Assembly (NCBI GenBank): GCA_948805675.1
Contig: CAQIBN010000002.1
Span: 132,759-196,758, forward strand
Reading direction: 5' to 3'
From: an uncultured Clostridia bacterium
Lineage (GTDB): Bacteria > Bacillota > Clostridia > TANB77 > CAG-508
Length of the DNA: 64,000 nucleotides
Part shown: piece by piece, positions 27,525-37,247 of the stretch
How the letters are laid out: each line of letters starts with the position of its first letter
Numbering within the stretch: position 1 is the first letter of the stretch
The notes under the pieces: generated by a model
The model's input: only the letters and a program-made list of their open reading frames with translations
The model's database searches: none
What the model was told of the DNA's origin: nothing
Program-made: the position numbers and the translations under genes

Positions 27525-28472
27525 TTAATTTAACATATCTTTCTTTTTAAGCCATATCATTGCAATAATAGCTATTAAAATAGAAATTAGTGTAATAATA
27601 AAAAAACCATAAATATTGTCTTGCATAGGAACTTTTACATTCATTCCCCAAAAACTTGCAACCATTGTTGGAATAGATAAAATAATAGTAATTGATGTTA
27701 AAAATTTCATAACACCATTTAGATTATTTGATATAATAGATGCATATGCATCCATTGTTCCATTTAAAATATCACTATAAATCTTACTCATCTCTATTGC
27801 TTGTTTATTTTCTATAATGGCATCCTCTAATATATCTTCATCTTCTTCATATAACTTTATTATTTTCCCTCTTAGAGTCTTTTCCATTACAACTTCATTT
27901 GCTTTTAACGATGTTGTAAAATATACCAAACTTTTTTCTAAACTTAATAATTTTAACAATTCTTTGTTTTTCATTGATTTTTTTAAAACATTTTCTGCAA
28001 TTTCCGTTTCCTTATTTATTTTTTTTAATAAATTTAAAAATGTAGCAGCATTTTGATATAATATTTGAAAAATTAGTCTACTCTTTTTATATGTCACTAT
28101 ACTTTTATTTATTTTATTCTTTAACTCTTTTATTATACTATTATTTTTTAATGAAACAGTTATAAAATAATCATCTCTAACTATAATCATACCTATTGGC
28201 ATTGTTGTATATACTTCTGCATCATTTTCTTTTTCTATTATTGGTATATCTACTATAAAAAGCATTGTGCCATCATCTTCTATATCAATTCTGGCCTTTT
28301 CTTCAGCATCTAATGAATACCTAATAAAATCATCTTGAATGTTAAGCTTTTTACATACATCCTCAATCTCTTGTTCGGTAGGCGAGACCATATTAATCCA
28401 GCTTCCTTTTTTATATTCCTTTATCATCTCTGTTTTATTATTATCAGTATCTGTGTAATAAATATTAATCAT
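27525..28472 (-). CDS. corA: CorA-family magnesium/divalent cation channel
   Basis: 315 residues with a long cytoplasmic N-terminal domain and two C-terminal membrane helices. The diagnostic FWGMNVKVP loop lies between them. A short basic tail (WLKKKDML) follows. It forms a pentameric Mg2+ channel. Single gene. Confidence 0.93.
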   Translation of the reverse strand: MINIYYTDTDNNKTEMIKEYKKGSWINMVSPTEQEIEDVCKKLNIQDDFIRYSLDAEEKARIDIEDDGTMLFIVDIPIIEKENDAEVYTTMPIGMIIVRDDYFITVSLKNNSIIKELKNKINKSIVTYKKSRLIFQILYQNAATFLNLLKKINKETEIAENVLKKSMKNKELLKLLSLEKSLVYFTTSLKANEVVMEKTLRGKIIKLYEEDEDILEDAIIENKQAIEMSKIYSDILNGTMDAYASIISNNLNGVMKFLTSITIILSIPTMVASFWGMNVKVPMQDNIYGFFIITLISILIAIIAMIWLKKKDMLN

Positions 28473-28634
28473 ATGGTATCACCCCTTATTTTTATAACTC
28501 TATTAAAATTATACCATATAGTTATAATATTAGTCTATAACAATTAATTAAAATATTCATACATATTAAAATTATTTTATTTTTGTTTCTAATTTTAAAT
28601 TAAATTTGATATAATAACTAAAAAGGGGGTAACA

Positions 28635-28970
28635 ATGAAAATTACAAATGAGCAAATTAATAAAGTCTTTGGGAAAATATTTAAAGAATATAGACTAAAA
28701 AATAATATCACACAAGAAAAATTTGGCCAAGAACTAACAAAATCTACAAAAACTATATCACAGATTGAAACTGGAAAAGATGGAACAAGTAAAAAGACAG
28801 ACATAGACTTCATGAATTTTTTAGGTATAGCTCCTAACACATTGTATAAAAACTTCATTACTAATATAGATTTAAAACATAAGATAGAGATTAGTGAGAA
28901 AATTAGCGAATTAGAACCAGATAAAATAGAGGCATTATTTAAAATTGTACAAATTTTGAATAATCTATAG
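28635..28970 (+). CDS. XRE-family helix-turn-helix protein
   Basis: 111 residues with AAAGGGGG upstream of the ATG. HTH at about 14-65 (YRLKNNITQEKFGQELTKST, then ISQIETGKDG). The C-terminal part is helical. It lies beside a tRNA-Lys fragment and a truncated ATP-grasp gene, perhaps remains of an integrated element. Confidence 0.85.
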   Translation: MKITNEQINKVFGKIFKEYRLKNNITQEKFGQELTKSTKTISQIETGKDGTSKKTDIDFMNFLGIAPNTLYKNFITNIDLKHKIEISEKISELEPDKIEALFKIVQILNNL

Positions 28971-28998
28971 AGCATTTACCATTCAAGAGATTTCAAGA

Positions 28999-29023
28999 CT
29001 TCTGATTAAGAGTGGACTGTTCT
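28999..29023 (-). pseudogene. Degenerate anticodon-arm fragment of tRNA-Lys(CTT)
   Basis: About 21 of 25 bases match the anticodon arm of the intact tRNA-Lys(CTT) at 29742-29818 (shared core GATTAAGAGT). No D arm, T arm or acceptor remains. A repeated tRNA segment flanking about 700 bp suggests an old attachment-site duplication. Confidence 0.5.
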
Positions 29024-29162
29024 CTTAAAAATTATACTGCTCCATATGTATTGATATAACTAATATAATGCTTAAAATTATATAGTTCAATAGGTTTTCA
29101 GAAAAAAAGTAAAAATTTATTATAGTTTAGAAAAGTTTAATAAGATTTAAATAAATTTAAGG

Positions 29163-29703
29163 AAAATCTTATTTATGTAAGTTATTTAAAGAAGGTAAAA
29201 AAGTAATACCAACAATAGATAAAATTGAAGATATAAACAAAATTAATGAAACAGAAGAATTTGTGTTAAAAGATATTGATTCATTTGGTAGTGGAATAGG
29301 ACAAAAATTTGTAAAAAAAGAAGATTTAGAAAAAGAATTTAAAAAAGGTTATCTACTACAGCCTAAACTTAAATTTAAGTCAGAAATACAATGTTATTTT
29401 ATTGGTAATAAATTAATGTATGTGTATGAATATACACCATCAAAATACCCTAATTATCCAAAACCTAAATTAATTACATTAAATGAAAAAGACAAAAAAT
29501 TGGCAGAACAATTTGCTGATATATCTAATTTGAAAGTAGGATTTCAAAGAATAGATTTCCTTAAACTTGAAAATGATGAACTAATATTACTTGAAATAGA
29601 AGATAATAGTCCTCATATGAATTTAGAGAAGCTAGATATAGCACTTAGAAAAAATGTACTAAATGAATACAAAAGGAATATTTATCAATTTTTAAACAAA
29701 TAA
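29163..29703 (+). pseudogene. Truncated ATP-grasp-like gene, 3' part
   Basis: An open frame begins right after a stop codon and reads GKSYLCKLFKEGKKVIPTI, FVLKDIDSFGSGIGQKF, then FQRIDFLKLENDELILLEIE. This resembles the ATP-binding C-terminal half of RimK/glutathione-synthetase-like ATP-grasp enzymes, with the basic K..D...G.G loop and the acidic metal-binding ending. The N-terminal domain is absent, and the only in-frame starts are weak (GTG 29263). Probably a deletion remnant. The family call is tentative. Confidence 0.5.
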
Positions 29704-29741
29704 AAATACCTATCTAAATTTTACTTTAAAATAGGTAAATT

Positions 29742-29818
29742 TGGTGGGCAATCTGGGATTCGAACCCAGGACCTTTCGATTAAGAGTCGACTGCTCTAGC
29801 CAACTGAGCTAATCACCC
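29742..29818 (-). tRNA. tRNA-Lys (anticodon CTT)
   Basis: On the minus strand GGGTGAT pairs with ATTGCCC using wobble pairs, then A and CCA. The anticodon stem GTCGA/TCGAA encloses CTCTTAA, giving CTT. D and T arms are standard. Confidence 0.93.
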
Positions 29819-29964
29819 ATATTATTAATTTTTAAATCTATGTTTATTTGACATAGATTATTATACTTCTAAATAATAATATTGTCAATAAAAAATATAT
29901 TAAATTATTATTATATAAAAAAAATAGAAAAACTTATTAAATTATAAGTTCTTCTATATGCTGT

Positions 29965-31752
29965 TTATACTACATTATTATTTAGAGTACTATTATTAAT
30001 TACATTATTTTTATTGGAAACTCCTGTATTATTTATTTGATTTTGAACTGAATTAATATTAACATTTTCTATTGTTACTGATGTACTACCATTATTACTA
30101 TTGTTATTGCTATTATTTTCTTTAGTTTTTTTAGTTCCTTTTACAACAATTTTTGGCTTAGAACTATACCTATCTCTTGAGATTAGAGTTCTTGATATAA
30201 TCTTTCCATCTTTTTTAAGAACTTTATAGGCTTCCCCTACACAACCATTTACTCCATTTTGAATAACCTTTTCTTTTCCATTTTCAAAACTACTATCCTC
30301 CTCATATTGTGTAGAATATTTAATTGAAGCTGTTACTTTAGATTCTATTACTATTTCACAATCATCATCCTGCTTCACACCTAAAATGTCAACTTTCATT
30401 ATACCATTACTACAATATGCTCTTATTTTTATAGGATATTTTCTATTGTTTTTAAATTTAAAATCAAGTGTTCCCCATGATACTGTTGCATCTCTACTAA
30501 CTGGTACATATGAAGAAACATAACAATGATTAGTTCTACTTGTAACTTCTAAGTTAGCAAGTAATACACTATTATATAATGTAGATGATGTCTGACAAAT
30601 CCCTCCACCATACTCATTTACAACTTTACCGCCTACATATGCAGCAGCTGGTTTATACCCAGATGCTGCTGTTCTTTTTCCTAATGTTTTATTGTATGAA
30701 AACTCTTCTCCTGGCATTAACACAACACCACTTATTTTTGCTGTTGATAATCTCAGATTAGTAGTTCTATTGTAATTACTTGGATCATATGTTGTTGAAT
30801 ATGTAGCTAGTCTATCTGGAAATGCTTCTTCTCCTAACATATCTGTTGTTTTAGATGGTTTTGTTACTTTCAAAGGAATTATACATTCATTTTCACTTTC
30901 TTCTACTTTTTTCTTTGCTTCATCTATACTTACAGCAAAATCAATACCATTTACATGAGGATGTATTTCAAATGGTTCTTTACTTATATATGCATCTTTT
31001 GGTTCTTTATGAACTTCAGTATATATCATGTCTATATTAACACCATCTGGGGTCTTTTCTTCTACTGGTATTTCAATATATTGATTGTCCCTTTTAAAAG
31101 ATTCTACTTTACTTATGACCAATTTTTTTAATTCTTCACTATTAGATACAACTCCTTGTTTACCTTTTGTAATAATTAAATTATTACTTTCTATATAATA
31201 ACTAGATTGTTCTATCCCATTTGGTAAATTACCATTTATATCTTCTATTAACTTGTTCCATGACTCATCATTAATTTGTAAAGTAAGTTTCATATTTTCT
31301 TCTTTAAATTTATATTTCAATATATTATAGTTATTGATAAATACACTACTACTTCTTCCTACTTTATATGCTTTATCTATAATCTCATCAATATTAAACT
31401 TTGAATCTATTTGTTTTACATCTATACCAATCTCATATTCTTTATATTTTAGCATTATTGGTTCTTCTAAAAATTTTGTAACTTCTTCACTTATCTTTTG
31501 TTTTGCACTATCTTTTGTCAATCCTGATACATCTATTCCATTTATTTTTATTCCTGTTATTATTGTTTCATTATTTTTATTTATCATAGCAAATATAATA
31601 GAAAACACAAATAGAACTAATAATACTATACTAACAATTATCCATATTATGAATTTATTATTCTTCGTTTGTTTATTTTTCTCACTAAAATGTCTTGTAG
31701 ACTGTTCTATCTCACTTTTTTGTTGTCTTTCCATAACCTGACTTTTACTCAT
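29965..31752 (-). CDS. VanW/YoaR-like cell wall protein
   Basis: About 595 residues from ATG 31752 (AAAGGGG upstream). A short cytoplasmic tail and one membrane helix (FIIWIIVSIVLLVLFVFSII) are followed by two peptidoglycan-binding-4-like domains. The VanW domain has MPGEEFSYNKTLGKRT, AAAYVGGKVVNEYGGGICQ and SSTLYNSVLLA near residues 360-420. A G5-like strand region and an Asn-rich low-complexity tail end the protein. Such proteins act at the cell surface on the wall; the exact reaction is not known. Confidence 0.88.
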   Translation of the reverse strand: MSKSQVMERQQKSEIEQSTRHFSEKNKQTKNNKFIIWIIVSIVLLVLFVFSIIFAMINKNNETIITGIKINGIDVSGLTKDSAKQKISEEVTKFLEEPIMLKYKEYEIGIDVKQIDSKFNIDEIIDKAYKVGRSSSVFINNYNILKYKFKEENMKLTLQINDESWNKLIEDINGNLPNGIEQSSYYIESNNLIITKGKQGVVSNSEELKKLVISKVESFKRDNQYIEIPVEEKTPDGVNIDMIYTEVHKEPKDAYISKEPFEIHPHVNGIDFAVSIDEAKKKVEESENECIIPLKVTKPSKTTDMLGEEAFPDRLATYSTTYDPSNYNRTTNLRLSTAKISGVVLMPGEEFSYNKTLGKRTAASGYKPAAAYVGGKVVNEYGGGICQTSSTLYNSVLLANLEVTSRTNHCYVSSYVPVSRDATVSWGTLDFKFKNNRKYPIKIRAYCSNGIMKVDILGVKQDDDCEIVIESKVTASIKYSTQYEEDSSFENGKEKVIQNGVNGCVGEAYKVLKKDGKIISRTLISRDRYSSKPKIVVKGTKKTKENNSNNNSNNGSTSVTIENVNINSVQNQINNTGVSNKNNVINNSTLNNNVV

Positions 31753-31930
31753 AAACTTAATTTCCCCTTTATTTGACATTATATTATATATAATAACACA
31801 TGACATTTTTTTTTACAATTACTTTATATTTAATATATATGTTTTATTTATCAATTTATGAAACAAAAAAATATAGACTTTTGTGTTATTTTTGTATATA
31901 ATGATACAAAAACAGTAAAGGAGTATTTTT

Positions 31931-32503
31931 ATGATTGGTAGTATACTAAGAAAGATAAGGAAAGATAAGAATGTAACCCAATCTCAATTATCTAGGAATA
32001 CTAAAATAAATGTAGGACATATAACTCATATAGAAAATGGTGAAAGAAATCCAAGTTATAAAGCATTTAAAAATATATGTAAATATTTAAAGGTTCCATA
32101 TTCTTTATTAATGAGCCTTTATGATAAAAAAATAACAGATGACCAAATAAATTATAAATTACTTGAACATATAAATTATAATAAAATAATATCTATAGAC
32201 TCACCATATTCACTTATAGATTGCCCTGATGATATGTACAAAGCTTCTATAGCTATAAAAATTCATGATAACTCTATGGAACCTACACTCAAAGTTAATA
32301 ATCAAGCCTTTATAGAATTAGGCGCACCTTTAGAAAATAAAGATATAGGTTTATTTTTATATGGTGGTGAAACATTAATAAGAAAATTTATAATAAAAAA
32401 AAATTGTCTAGTTCTAAGGGCTAATAATAAAGACTTACATGATATTGTATTATCAGAAAATGATAATTTTAAAATAATTGGTAAAGTACTTGGTACAAAT
32501 TAA
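31931..32503 (+). CDS. XRE-S24 repressor (LexA/CI-like)
   Basis: 190 residues. N-terminal helix-turn-helix (VTQSQLSRNTKINVGHITHIENGERNPS). The C-terminal S24 peptidase-like domain has the catalytic Ser in DNSMEPTL and a Lys in GGETLIRKF. Such proteins repress prophage or stress genes and cleave themselves after DNA damage. No phage genes are nearby, so the target is unclear. Good AAAGGAG site. Confidence 0.85.
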   Translation: MIGSILRKIRKDKNVTQSQLSRNTKINVGHITHIENGERNPSYKAFKNICKYLKVPYSLLMSLYDKKITDDQINYKLLEHINYNKIISIDSPYSLIDCPDDMYKASIAIKIHDNSMEPTLKVNNQAFIELGAPLENKDIGLFLYGGETLIRKFIIKKNCLVLRANNKDLHDIVLSENDNFKIIGKVLGTN

Positions 32504-32609
32504 TAATATTTTTACAAAAATTATAAAAATATTACAAATACCTCTTGAAATAGATAAAATTTAATAATATAATACTTTATGACAAAAGATAAAATAAGGA
32601 GAAATTATT

Positions 32610-33071
32610 ATGGAGTTAGTTAAAAATATATTTTTTAATACAGATAAATTACTTGAAAATACAAATATAAAAATATCTTATACTGGTTCTCTTTTTCAAA
32701 ATAATTCAGAAGAAATATACCTTCATTATGGATTTAATGAGGATTGGAAAGAAGTTAATGAAATAAAAATGGAAAAAACAGATTTAGGATTTCAAGCAGA
32801 ATTATACTTACCTGAATATAAAATATTAAATTTCTGTTTTAGAAACTCTAATAATGAATGGGATAATAATGAACATCACAATTATTCGTTCCCTATTGAA
32901 AAACTTGAATTATCTTTAGTGCCACAAGATGTTAATATGCAAATTGTAACACATAAAGGGTTAAGAAAATCTTATATATGGAGTAAAAAAATAAAACTAG
33001 CTATATATAAGATAATAAAATACTTTCCAAAAGTTATATCTGGAAATTATAAAAAGAAAATATGTGAATAA
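32610..33071 (+). CDS. Carbohydrate-binding-module protein (CBM25/53-like)
   Basis: 153 residues. The first 105 form a starch-type CBM: IYLHYGFNEDWKEV, LGFQAELYL and FCFRNSNNEWDNNEHHNYSF are typical strands and aromatic ligands. The C-terminal 45 residues are basic with no enzyme domain. No signal peptide is seen, so it probably binds an intracellular glucan such as glycogen. Single gene with AAGGAG upstream. Confidence 0.75.
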   Translation: MELVKNIFFNTDKLLENTNIKISYTGSLFQNNSEEIYLHYGFNEDWKEVNEIKMEKTDLGFQAELYLPEYKILNFCFRNSNNEWDNNEHHNYSFPIEKLELSLVPQDVNMQIVTHKGLRKSYIWSKKIKLAIYKIIKYFPKVISGNYKKKICE

Positions 33072-33107
33072 AATAAAAACATATCAATATATGATATGTT
33101 TTTATTT
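33071..33107. terminator. Bidirectional terminator
   Basis: AAATAAAAACATATC pairs with GATATGTTTTTATTT, flanked by A and T runs, between the convergent CBM and SDR genes. Confidence 0.9.
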
Positions 33108-33856
33108 TATATATTCCATCCACCATTTATTCCAATTATCTGTCCTGTAGTATATTCATCTTCTATAATCCATTTAATGCATCTTGCTATATCTAATGTA
33201 CTTCCCATTTTCTGTAATGGTATTTCTTCTGTAATTCTTGTTATTTCCTCATCTGAGAATTGCTTATTCATTCCTGTATTTATTATTCCTGGTGCTATAC
33301 TATTAACTCTTATATTAGATGGTCCCAATTCTTTAGCTAATGCCTTAGTCATACCATCTAAACCTGCTTTTGCCACTGAATAATGTACTTCACATGAAGC
33401 ACCTGTAGTTCCCCAAATAGACGATATATTTATTATACATCCACTTTTAACTGAAATCATATATTTTAAACTTTCTTGAATTGTATAAAAAGATGATGTA
33501 AGATTCACTTGTAGCATATTGTTCCAATCAAAATCTGTTATTTGTGTAAATAACTTAATTTCACTTATTCCTGCATTATTGATTAATACATCTATTTTAT
33601 TAAATTTAGCTATACAAAAATTTACTAACCTTTTTACTTCTTCTCTTTTAGAAACATCTGCTTTAAATATATGAATATTATTATTATAATTATCATATAT
33701 CTCCTTTTGTATTTGTTTGGCTCTATGTTCTGAACTATTATAATTTAATATTACTTCATAACCATTTTTTGCAAGAAACCTTACTATTTCTTCTCCTATA
33801 CCTTTTGAACCACCTGTTACAATAACTACTTTTCTTTCAATACTAGCTTGATTCAT
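33107..33856 (-). CDS. Short-chain dehydrogenase/reductase (FabG-like)
   Basis: ATG 33856 has AAGGAG upstream and gives 249 residues. The NAD(P) site is TGGSKGIGEEI, followed by the NNAG motif, catalytic Ser in NISSIWG and Tyr/Lys in YSVAKAG. The C-terminus has NSIAPGIINTGM. The sequence fits 3-oxoacyl-ACP reductases and related SDRs. No fatty-acid genes adjoin it, so the substrate is open. Confidence 0.88.
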   Translation of the reverse strand: MNQASIERKVVIVTGGSKGIGEEIVRFLAKNGYEVILNYNSSEHRAKQIQKEIYDNYNNNIHIFKADVSKREEVKRLVNFCIAKFNKIDVLINNAGISEIKLFTQITDFDWNNMLQVNLTSSFYTIQESLKYMISVKSGCIINISSIWGTTGASCEVHYSVAKAGLDGMTKALAKELGPSNIRVNSIAPGIINTGMNKQFSDEEITRITEEIPLQKMGSTLDIARCIKWIIEDEYTTGQIIGINGGWNI

Positions 33857-34002
33857 ATAAAACTCCTTAAAATAAGAAAGTGGTTGCAACCACTCTTTAT
33901 TATACTTAAATACAAATATATATTTACATTATTAAACAAATCTCCTATAATATAAAACAAAAGTCAATAATTAAGAGCTATCTCAAAATTATTGACCTTC
34001 TA

Positions 34003-34078
<76 letters not shown>

Positions 34079-34084
34079 ATATGT

Positions 34085-34159
34085 TGGTGACCCGTACGGG
34101 AATCGAACCCATGTCTCCGCCGTGAAAGGGCGATGTCTTAACCGCTTGACCAACGGGCC
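34085..34159 (-). tRNA. tRNA-Glu (anticodon TTC)
   Basis: GGCCCGT pairs with ACGGGTC, then A and CCA. Anticodon stem TCGCC/GGCGG with loop CTTTCAC gives TTC. Six bases upstream of tRNA-Thr. Confidence 0.95.
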
Positions 34160-34174
34160 TTATATTTTAAATAT

Positions 34175-34204
34175 CTAGGATTTAAGTTTTAGCTTAAATC
34201 CTAG
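34175..34204. other. Hairpin between tRNA-Lys and tRNA-Glu
   Basis: CTAGGATTTAAG pairs exactly with CTTAAATCCTAG around TTTTAG. There is no long T run on the minus strand, so it may be a processing structure more than a terminator. Confidence 0.5.
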
Positions 34205-34209
34205 GTACT

Positions 34210-34285
34210 TGGTGAGCCATCGCGGACTCGAACCGCGGACAACTTGATTAAAAGTCAAGTGCTCTACCACCTGAGCTAATGACCC
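34210..34285 (-). tRNA. tRNA-Lys (anticodon TTT)
   Basis: GGGTCAT pairs with ATGGCTC through wobble pairs; CCA is encoded. Anticodon stem CTTGA/TCAAG with loop CTTTTAA gives TTT. First gene of the tRNA cluster. Confidence 0.95.
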
Positions 34286-34390
34286 AAGTAATATTGATTA
34301 ACAATGTCATGTCAGTCAACATGTTTTATATTTTAAATGATTTTTTTCTATTTGTCAATACATTTTTTAAAATTTTTCATATTTTTTTTA

Positions 34391-34432
34391 ATACCACTAA
34401 TTTATAGCATAATTAATTCAAATTAGTGGTAT
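34391..34432 (-). terminator. Terminator of the pyrC-pyrF operon
   Basis: ATACCACTAATTT pairs exactly with AAATTAGTGGTAT around a 16-base loop, followed on the minus strand by a T run, 40 bp past the pyrF stop. Confidence 0.85.
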
Positions 34433-34471
34433 TTATATATAATTACTTTATCTTTATAATACTTCTATAAT

Positions 34472-35401
34472 TTACTTTTTTATTGAATTATTTAATTCAT
34501 CACGCATTCTAATTGCTTCTGCCCTTGTTGCTAAAGCATAATCTTCTTCCTTAAATTGTGTATTCCATCTATCTAATTTATATGCATACATAAGACTTCT
34601 TGATGCATTTACAATTCCTCCTAAACCATTATCATCAAATCCTAATGCAATATCTTCTGGCTTTCCGCCTTGAGCTCCATATCCAGGAATCAAAAAATAT
34701 GTATGAGGAGCATTTGCCCTTAGCTCCTTTAATTGTTTTGGGTATGTGGCACCTACTACTGCTGATACACTACTATATCCATATTTACCTCTTAGCTCTA
34801 CTCCCCAATCTTCTACAAGATTAGCTACCTTATTATATACTTCTTCCCCTGTTTCTAATTTTAAGTCTTGTAAATCACCTGATGAAGGGTTAGATGTTTT
34901 TACTAAGATAAACATTCCTTTATTATATTTTATACAGTCTTTTATAAAAGGGCTAACACTGTCAATTCCCATATAGGCATTAACTGTAACAAAATCTACA
35001 TCATATATACTTTCTTCTAAATCTCCAATTTTAGTTCTTCCTAAAAATGCATTTGAATAACATTCAGCTGTTGTTCCTATATCTCCTCTTTTAATATCTG
35101 TAATTACTATCATATCTTTTTGTTTTGCATATTTACATGTATCTTCAAAAACTTCCATTCCATTTATTCCATACATTTCATAGAAAGCAATATTTATTTT
35201 TATAGCAGGAATAATATCATAAACAGCATCAATTAAATTTTTATTAAACTCTAATATACCTTTACATGCACCTTTTATATCTTGACTATACTTCCCTTTT
35301 ATACAATTTGGCAATTTATCATATACTGGGTCTACTCCAATTACTGTAGGATTATTTGTTTGTTTTATTTTATCAATCAGTCTGTCCATTGCATTTATCA
35401 T
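34472..35401 (-). CDS. pyrF: Orotidine 5'-phosphate decarboxylase (type 2)
   Basis: 309 residues, typical for the longer subfamily 2 enzyme. It converts OMP to UMP in the last step of pyrimidine synthesis. The catalytic array is in ITDIKRGDIG; substrate-binding regions are VIGVDPVYD at the start and LIPGYGAQGG near residue 220. The start has GAGGAGG. It lies 59 bp downstream of pyrC in the same operon. Confidence 0.93.
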   Translation of the reverse strand: MINAMDRLIDKIKQTNNPTVIGVDPVYDKLPNCIKGKYSQDIKGACKGILEFNKNLIDAVYDIIPAIKINIAFYEMYGINGMEVFEDTCKYAKQKDMIVITDIKRGDIGTTAECYSNAFLGRTKIGDLEESIYDVDFVTVNAYMGIDSVSPFIKDCIKYNKGMFILVKTSNPSSGDLQDLKLETGEEVYNKVANLVEDWGVELRGKYGYSSVSAVVGATYPKQLKELRANAPHTYFLIPGYGAQGGKPEDIALGFDDNGLGGIVNASRSLMYAYKLDRWNTQFKEEDYALATRAEAIRMRDELNNSIKK

Positions 35402-35460
35402 TTTCTTTCCTCCTCTTACTATAAATGAACAATTATCTCTTAATATAGATTATAATAATT

Positions 35461-36741
35461 TTACTTTGATTTATATACTATATTTCCTGAAACAATTGTA
35501 TATTCTACTTTTCCCTTTAACTTCTTACCAATAAAAGGAGTATTTTTTGATTTTGATACTATCATTTCTTTTGTATAAGTATATTGTTCATTAGGATTAT
35601 ATATTGTTAAATCTGCAATCTTACCTTCTTTTATTTCTCCCTTGTCTATTTTAAGCAATCTTGCAGGATTATATGAAGTCAATCTAACCATATCCATTTC
35701 TGTTAATAACCCTTTATCAATTAAATTAGTAATAATTGCAGGAAGAGCTGTTTCAAATCCTATAATTCCATTTGGAGCCTTTGATAACTCTTTATTTTTT
35801 TCATCTTCACTATGTGGAGCATGATCTGTAATAATAGCATCTATTGTTCCATCTTTTAATCCATCTATAATCGCCTGTCTATCTCTTTCCTCCCTTAAAG
35901 GTGGATTCATTTTTGCATTTGTGCCAGATTTCAGAACCTCATCTACTGTAAAACTAAAATAGTGTGGACATGTCTCCGAGCTAATTTTAACCCCTCTTTT
36001 TTTAGCATCTCGAATCATATTAACTGATGTTTTAGTACTAATATGACATATATGAGCTCTTACATTATTTGTTTCAGATATAACAATTTCTCTTGCAACC
36101 ATTATTTCTTCTGCTTCTGGTAAAACACCTTTCACACCTAAAGTTTCTTGAACATTACCTACATTAATTGCCCCATCTGCTACCGATTTTTCTTCACAAT
36201 GTGATGCTACAAATGTATCTAATTTATCTGCTTTTATTATAGCTTCTCTCATTAATCTAGAATTTACCACTGGCATTCCATCATCAGAAAAAGCTATAGC
36301 CCCTGAACTTTTTAGTTCTTTAAAGTCAGTTATTTCTTCTCCTTTTTCACCTATAGAAATACTTCCATATGGCAAAACGTTACACAAATTTACTCTTTTA
36401 GCTTCATCTATTATTTTTTTTAAAACAAAAGCACTATCAGGGGTAGGATTCGTATTTGGCATTGGACAAATAGTCGTAAATCCTCCCTTAACAGCGCTTC
36501 TAGACCCTGTTTCTATGGTTTCCTTATACTCAAAACCTGGTTCTCTTAAATGACAATGCATATCAATCATACCAGGTATAATGACTAGATTATTACAATC
36601 AATTAAAACATCTGCTTCTTCTGATATTTCTTTATTTAATTTAATAATTTTATCACCTTCTATTAAAATGTCCATTTTTTCGTTTATTTTTGATGCATAA
36701 TCTACTACTCTTCCATTTTTTAATAAAGTTCTCAAAATCAT
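35461..36741 (-). CDS. pyrC: Dihydroorotase
   Basis: ATG 36741 follows AAGGGGG and gives 426 residues, the class I dihydroorotase length. Zinc ligands DMHCHLREPG near residue 58, ASHCEE, HICHIST and catalytic DHAPHSEDEK near residue 305 are all present. It forms dihydroorotate from carbamoyl-aspartate. First visible gene of a small pyr operon; the other pyr genes are not in the window. Confidence 0.95.
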   Translation of the reverse strand: MILRTLLKNGRVVDYASKINEKMDILIEGDKIIKLNKEISEEADVLIDCNNLVIIPGMIDMHCHLREPGFEYKETIETGSRSAVKGGFTTICPMPNTNPTPDSAFVLKKIIDEAKRVNLCNVLPYGSISIGEKGEEITDFKELKSSGAIAFSDDGMPVVNSRLMREAIIKADKLDTFVASHCEEKSVADGAINVGNVQETLGVKGVLPEAEEIMVAREIVISETNNVRAHICHISTKTSVNMIRDAKKRGVKISSETCPHYFSFTVDEVLKSGTNAKMNPPLREERDRQAIIDGLKDGTIDAIITDHAPHSEDEKNKELSKAPNGIIGFETALPAIITNLIDKGLLTEMDMVRLTSYNPARLLKIDKGEIKEGKIADLTIYNPNEQYTYTKEMIVSKSKNTPFIGKKLKGKVEYTIVSGNIVYKSK

Positions 36742-36939
36742 TATCCCCCTTATTTCAATTTGTATCAATATATCATGATAATTAATAGTTTTCAAGTAGA
36801 AGTTTAAGCAAAATCTTATATTCTACTAAATATAATTTAGTCCTTTTACTTATCTCATTACAAGAAAATGGATTTATCATTCTTTATTATATTAAAATAT
36901 ATAAATCTTTACTTTATAGTTTAATTATTACAATAAAAT

Positions 36940-37001
36940 AAAGAGGCATTATGAACTATCCCTCAAAAAGTAGAGTATAGTTCACAATTTTGCCTCTTTT
37001 T
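36940..37001. terminator. Long hairpin terminator
   Basis: AAAGAGGCA pairs with TGCCTCTTT and TGAACTAT with ATAGTTCA inside, followed by T. It ends the minus-strand cysS-DUF1858 transcripts before pyrC. Confidence 0.85.
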
Positions 37002-37003
37002 AT

Positions 37004-37189
37004 TTATGCATTTAATTTTTTTATTAATTCTTCTACATCAATTCCATGTACTTGACATGCTTCTTCTAAACTTTCTCCTTGTGATGCAGGACATCCTAAA
37101 CAATGCATTCCAGCTTCTAATAATATTTCTGCTTTTTCTGGAGCATTTTCTATAATCTCACCAATTTTTGTTTCTTTATTTATTATCAT
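37004..37189 (-). CDS. DUF1858 small redox-type protein
   Basis: 61 residues; the family pattern is TKIGEIIENAPEKAEILLEA followed by a CxxC in HCLGCPAS. These proteins are associated with hybrid-cluster and redox functions. TAGGAGGA upstream. It lies 58 bp after cysS. Confidence 0.9.
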   Translation of the reverse strand: MIINKETKIGEIIENAPEKAEILLEAGMHCLGCPASQGESLEEACQVHGIDVEELIKKLNA

Positions 37190-37247
37190 CTTTATTCCTC
37201 CTAAAAAATTTTTTTAATTATATCAAATGTTTTATAAATATGCAATC

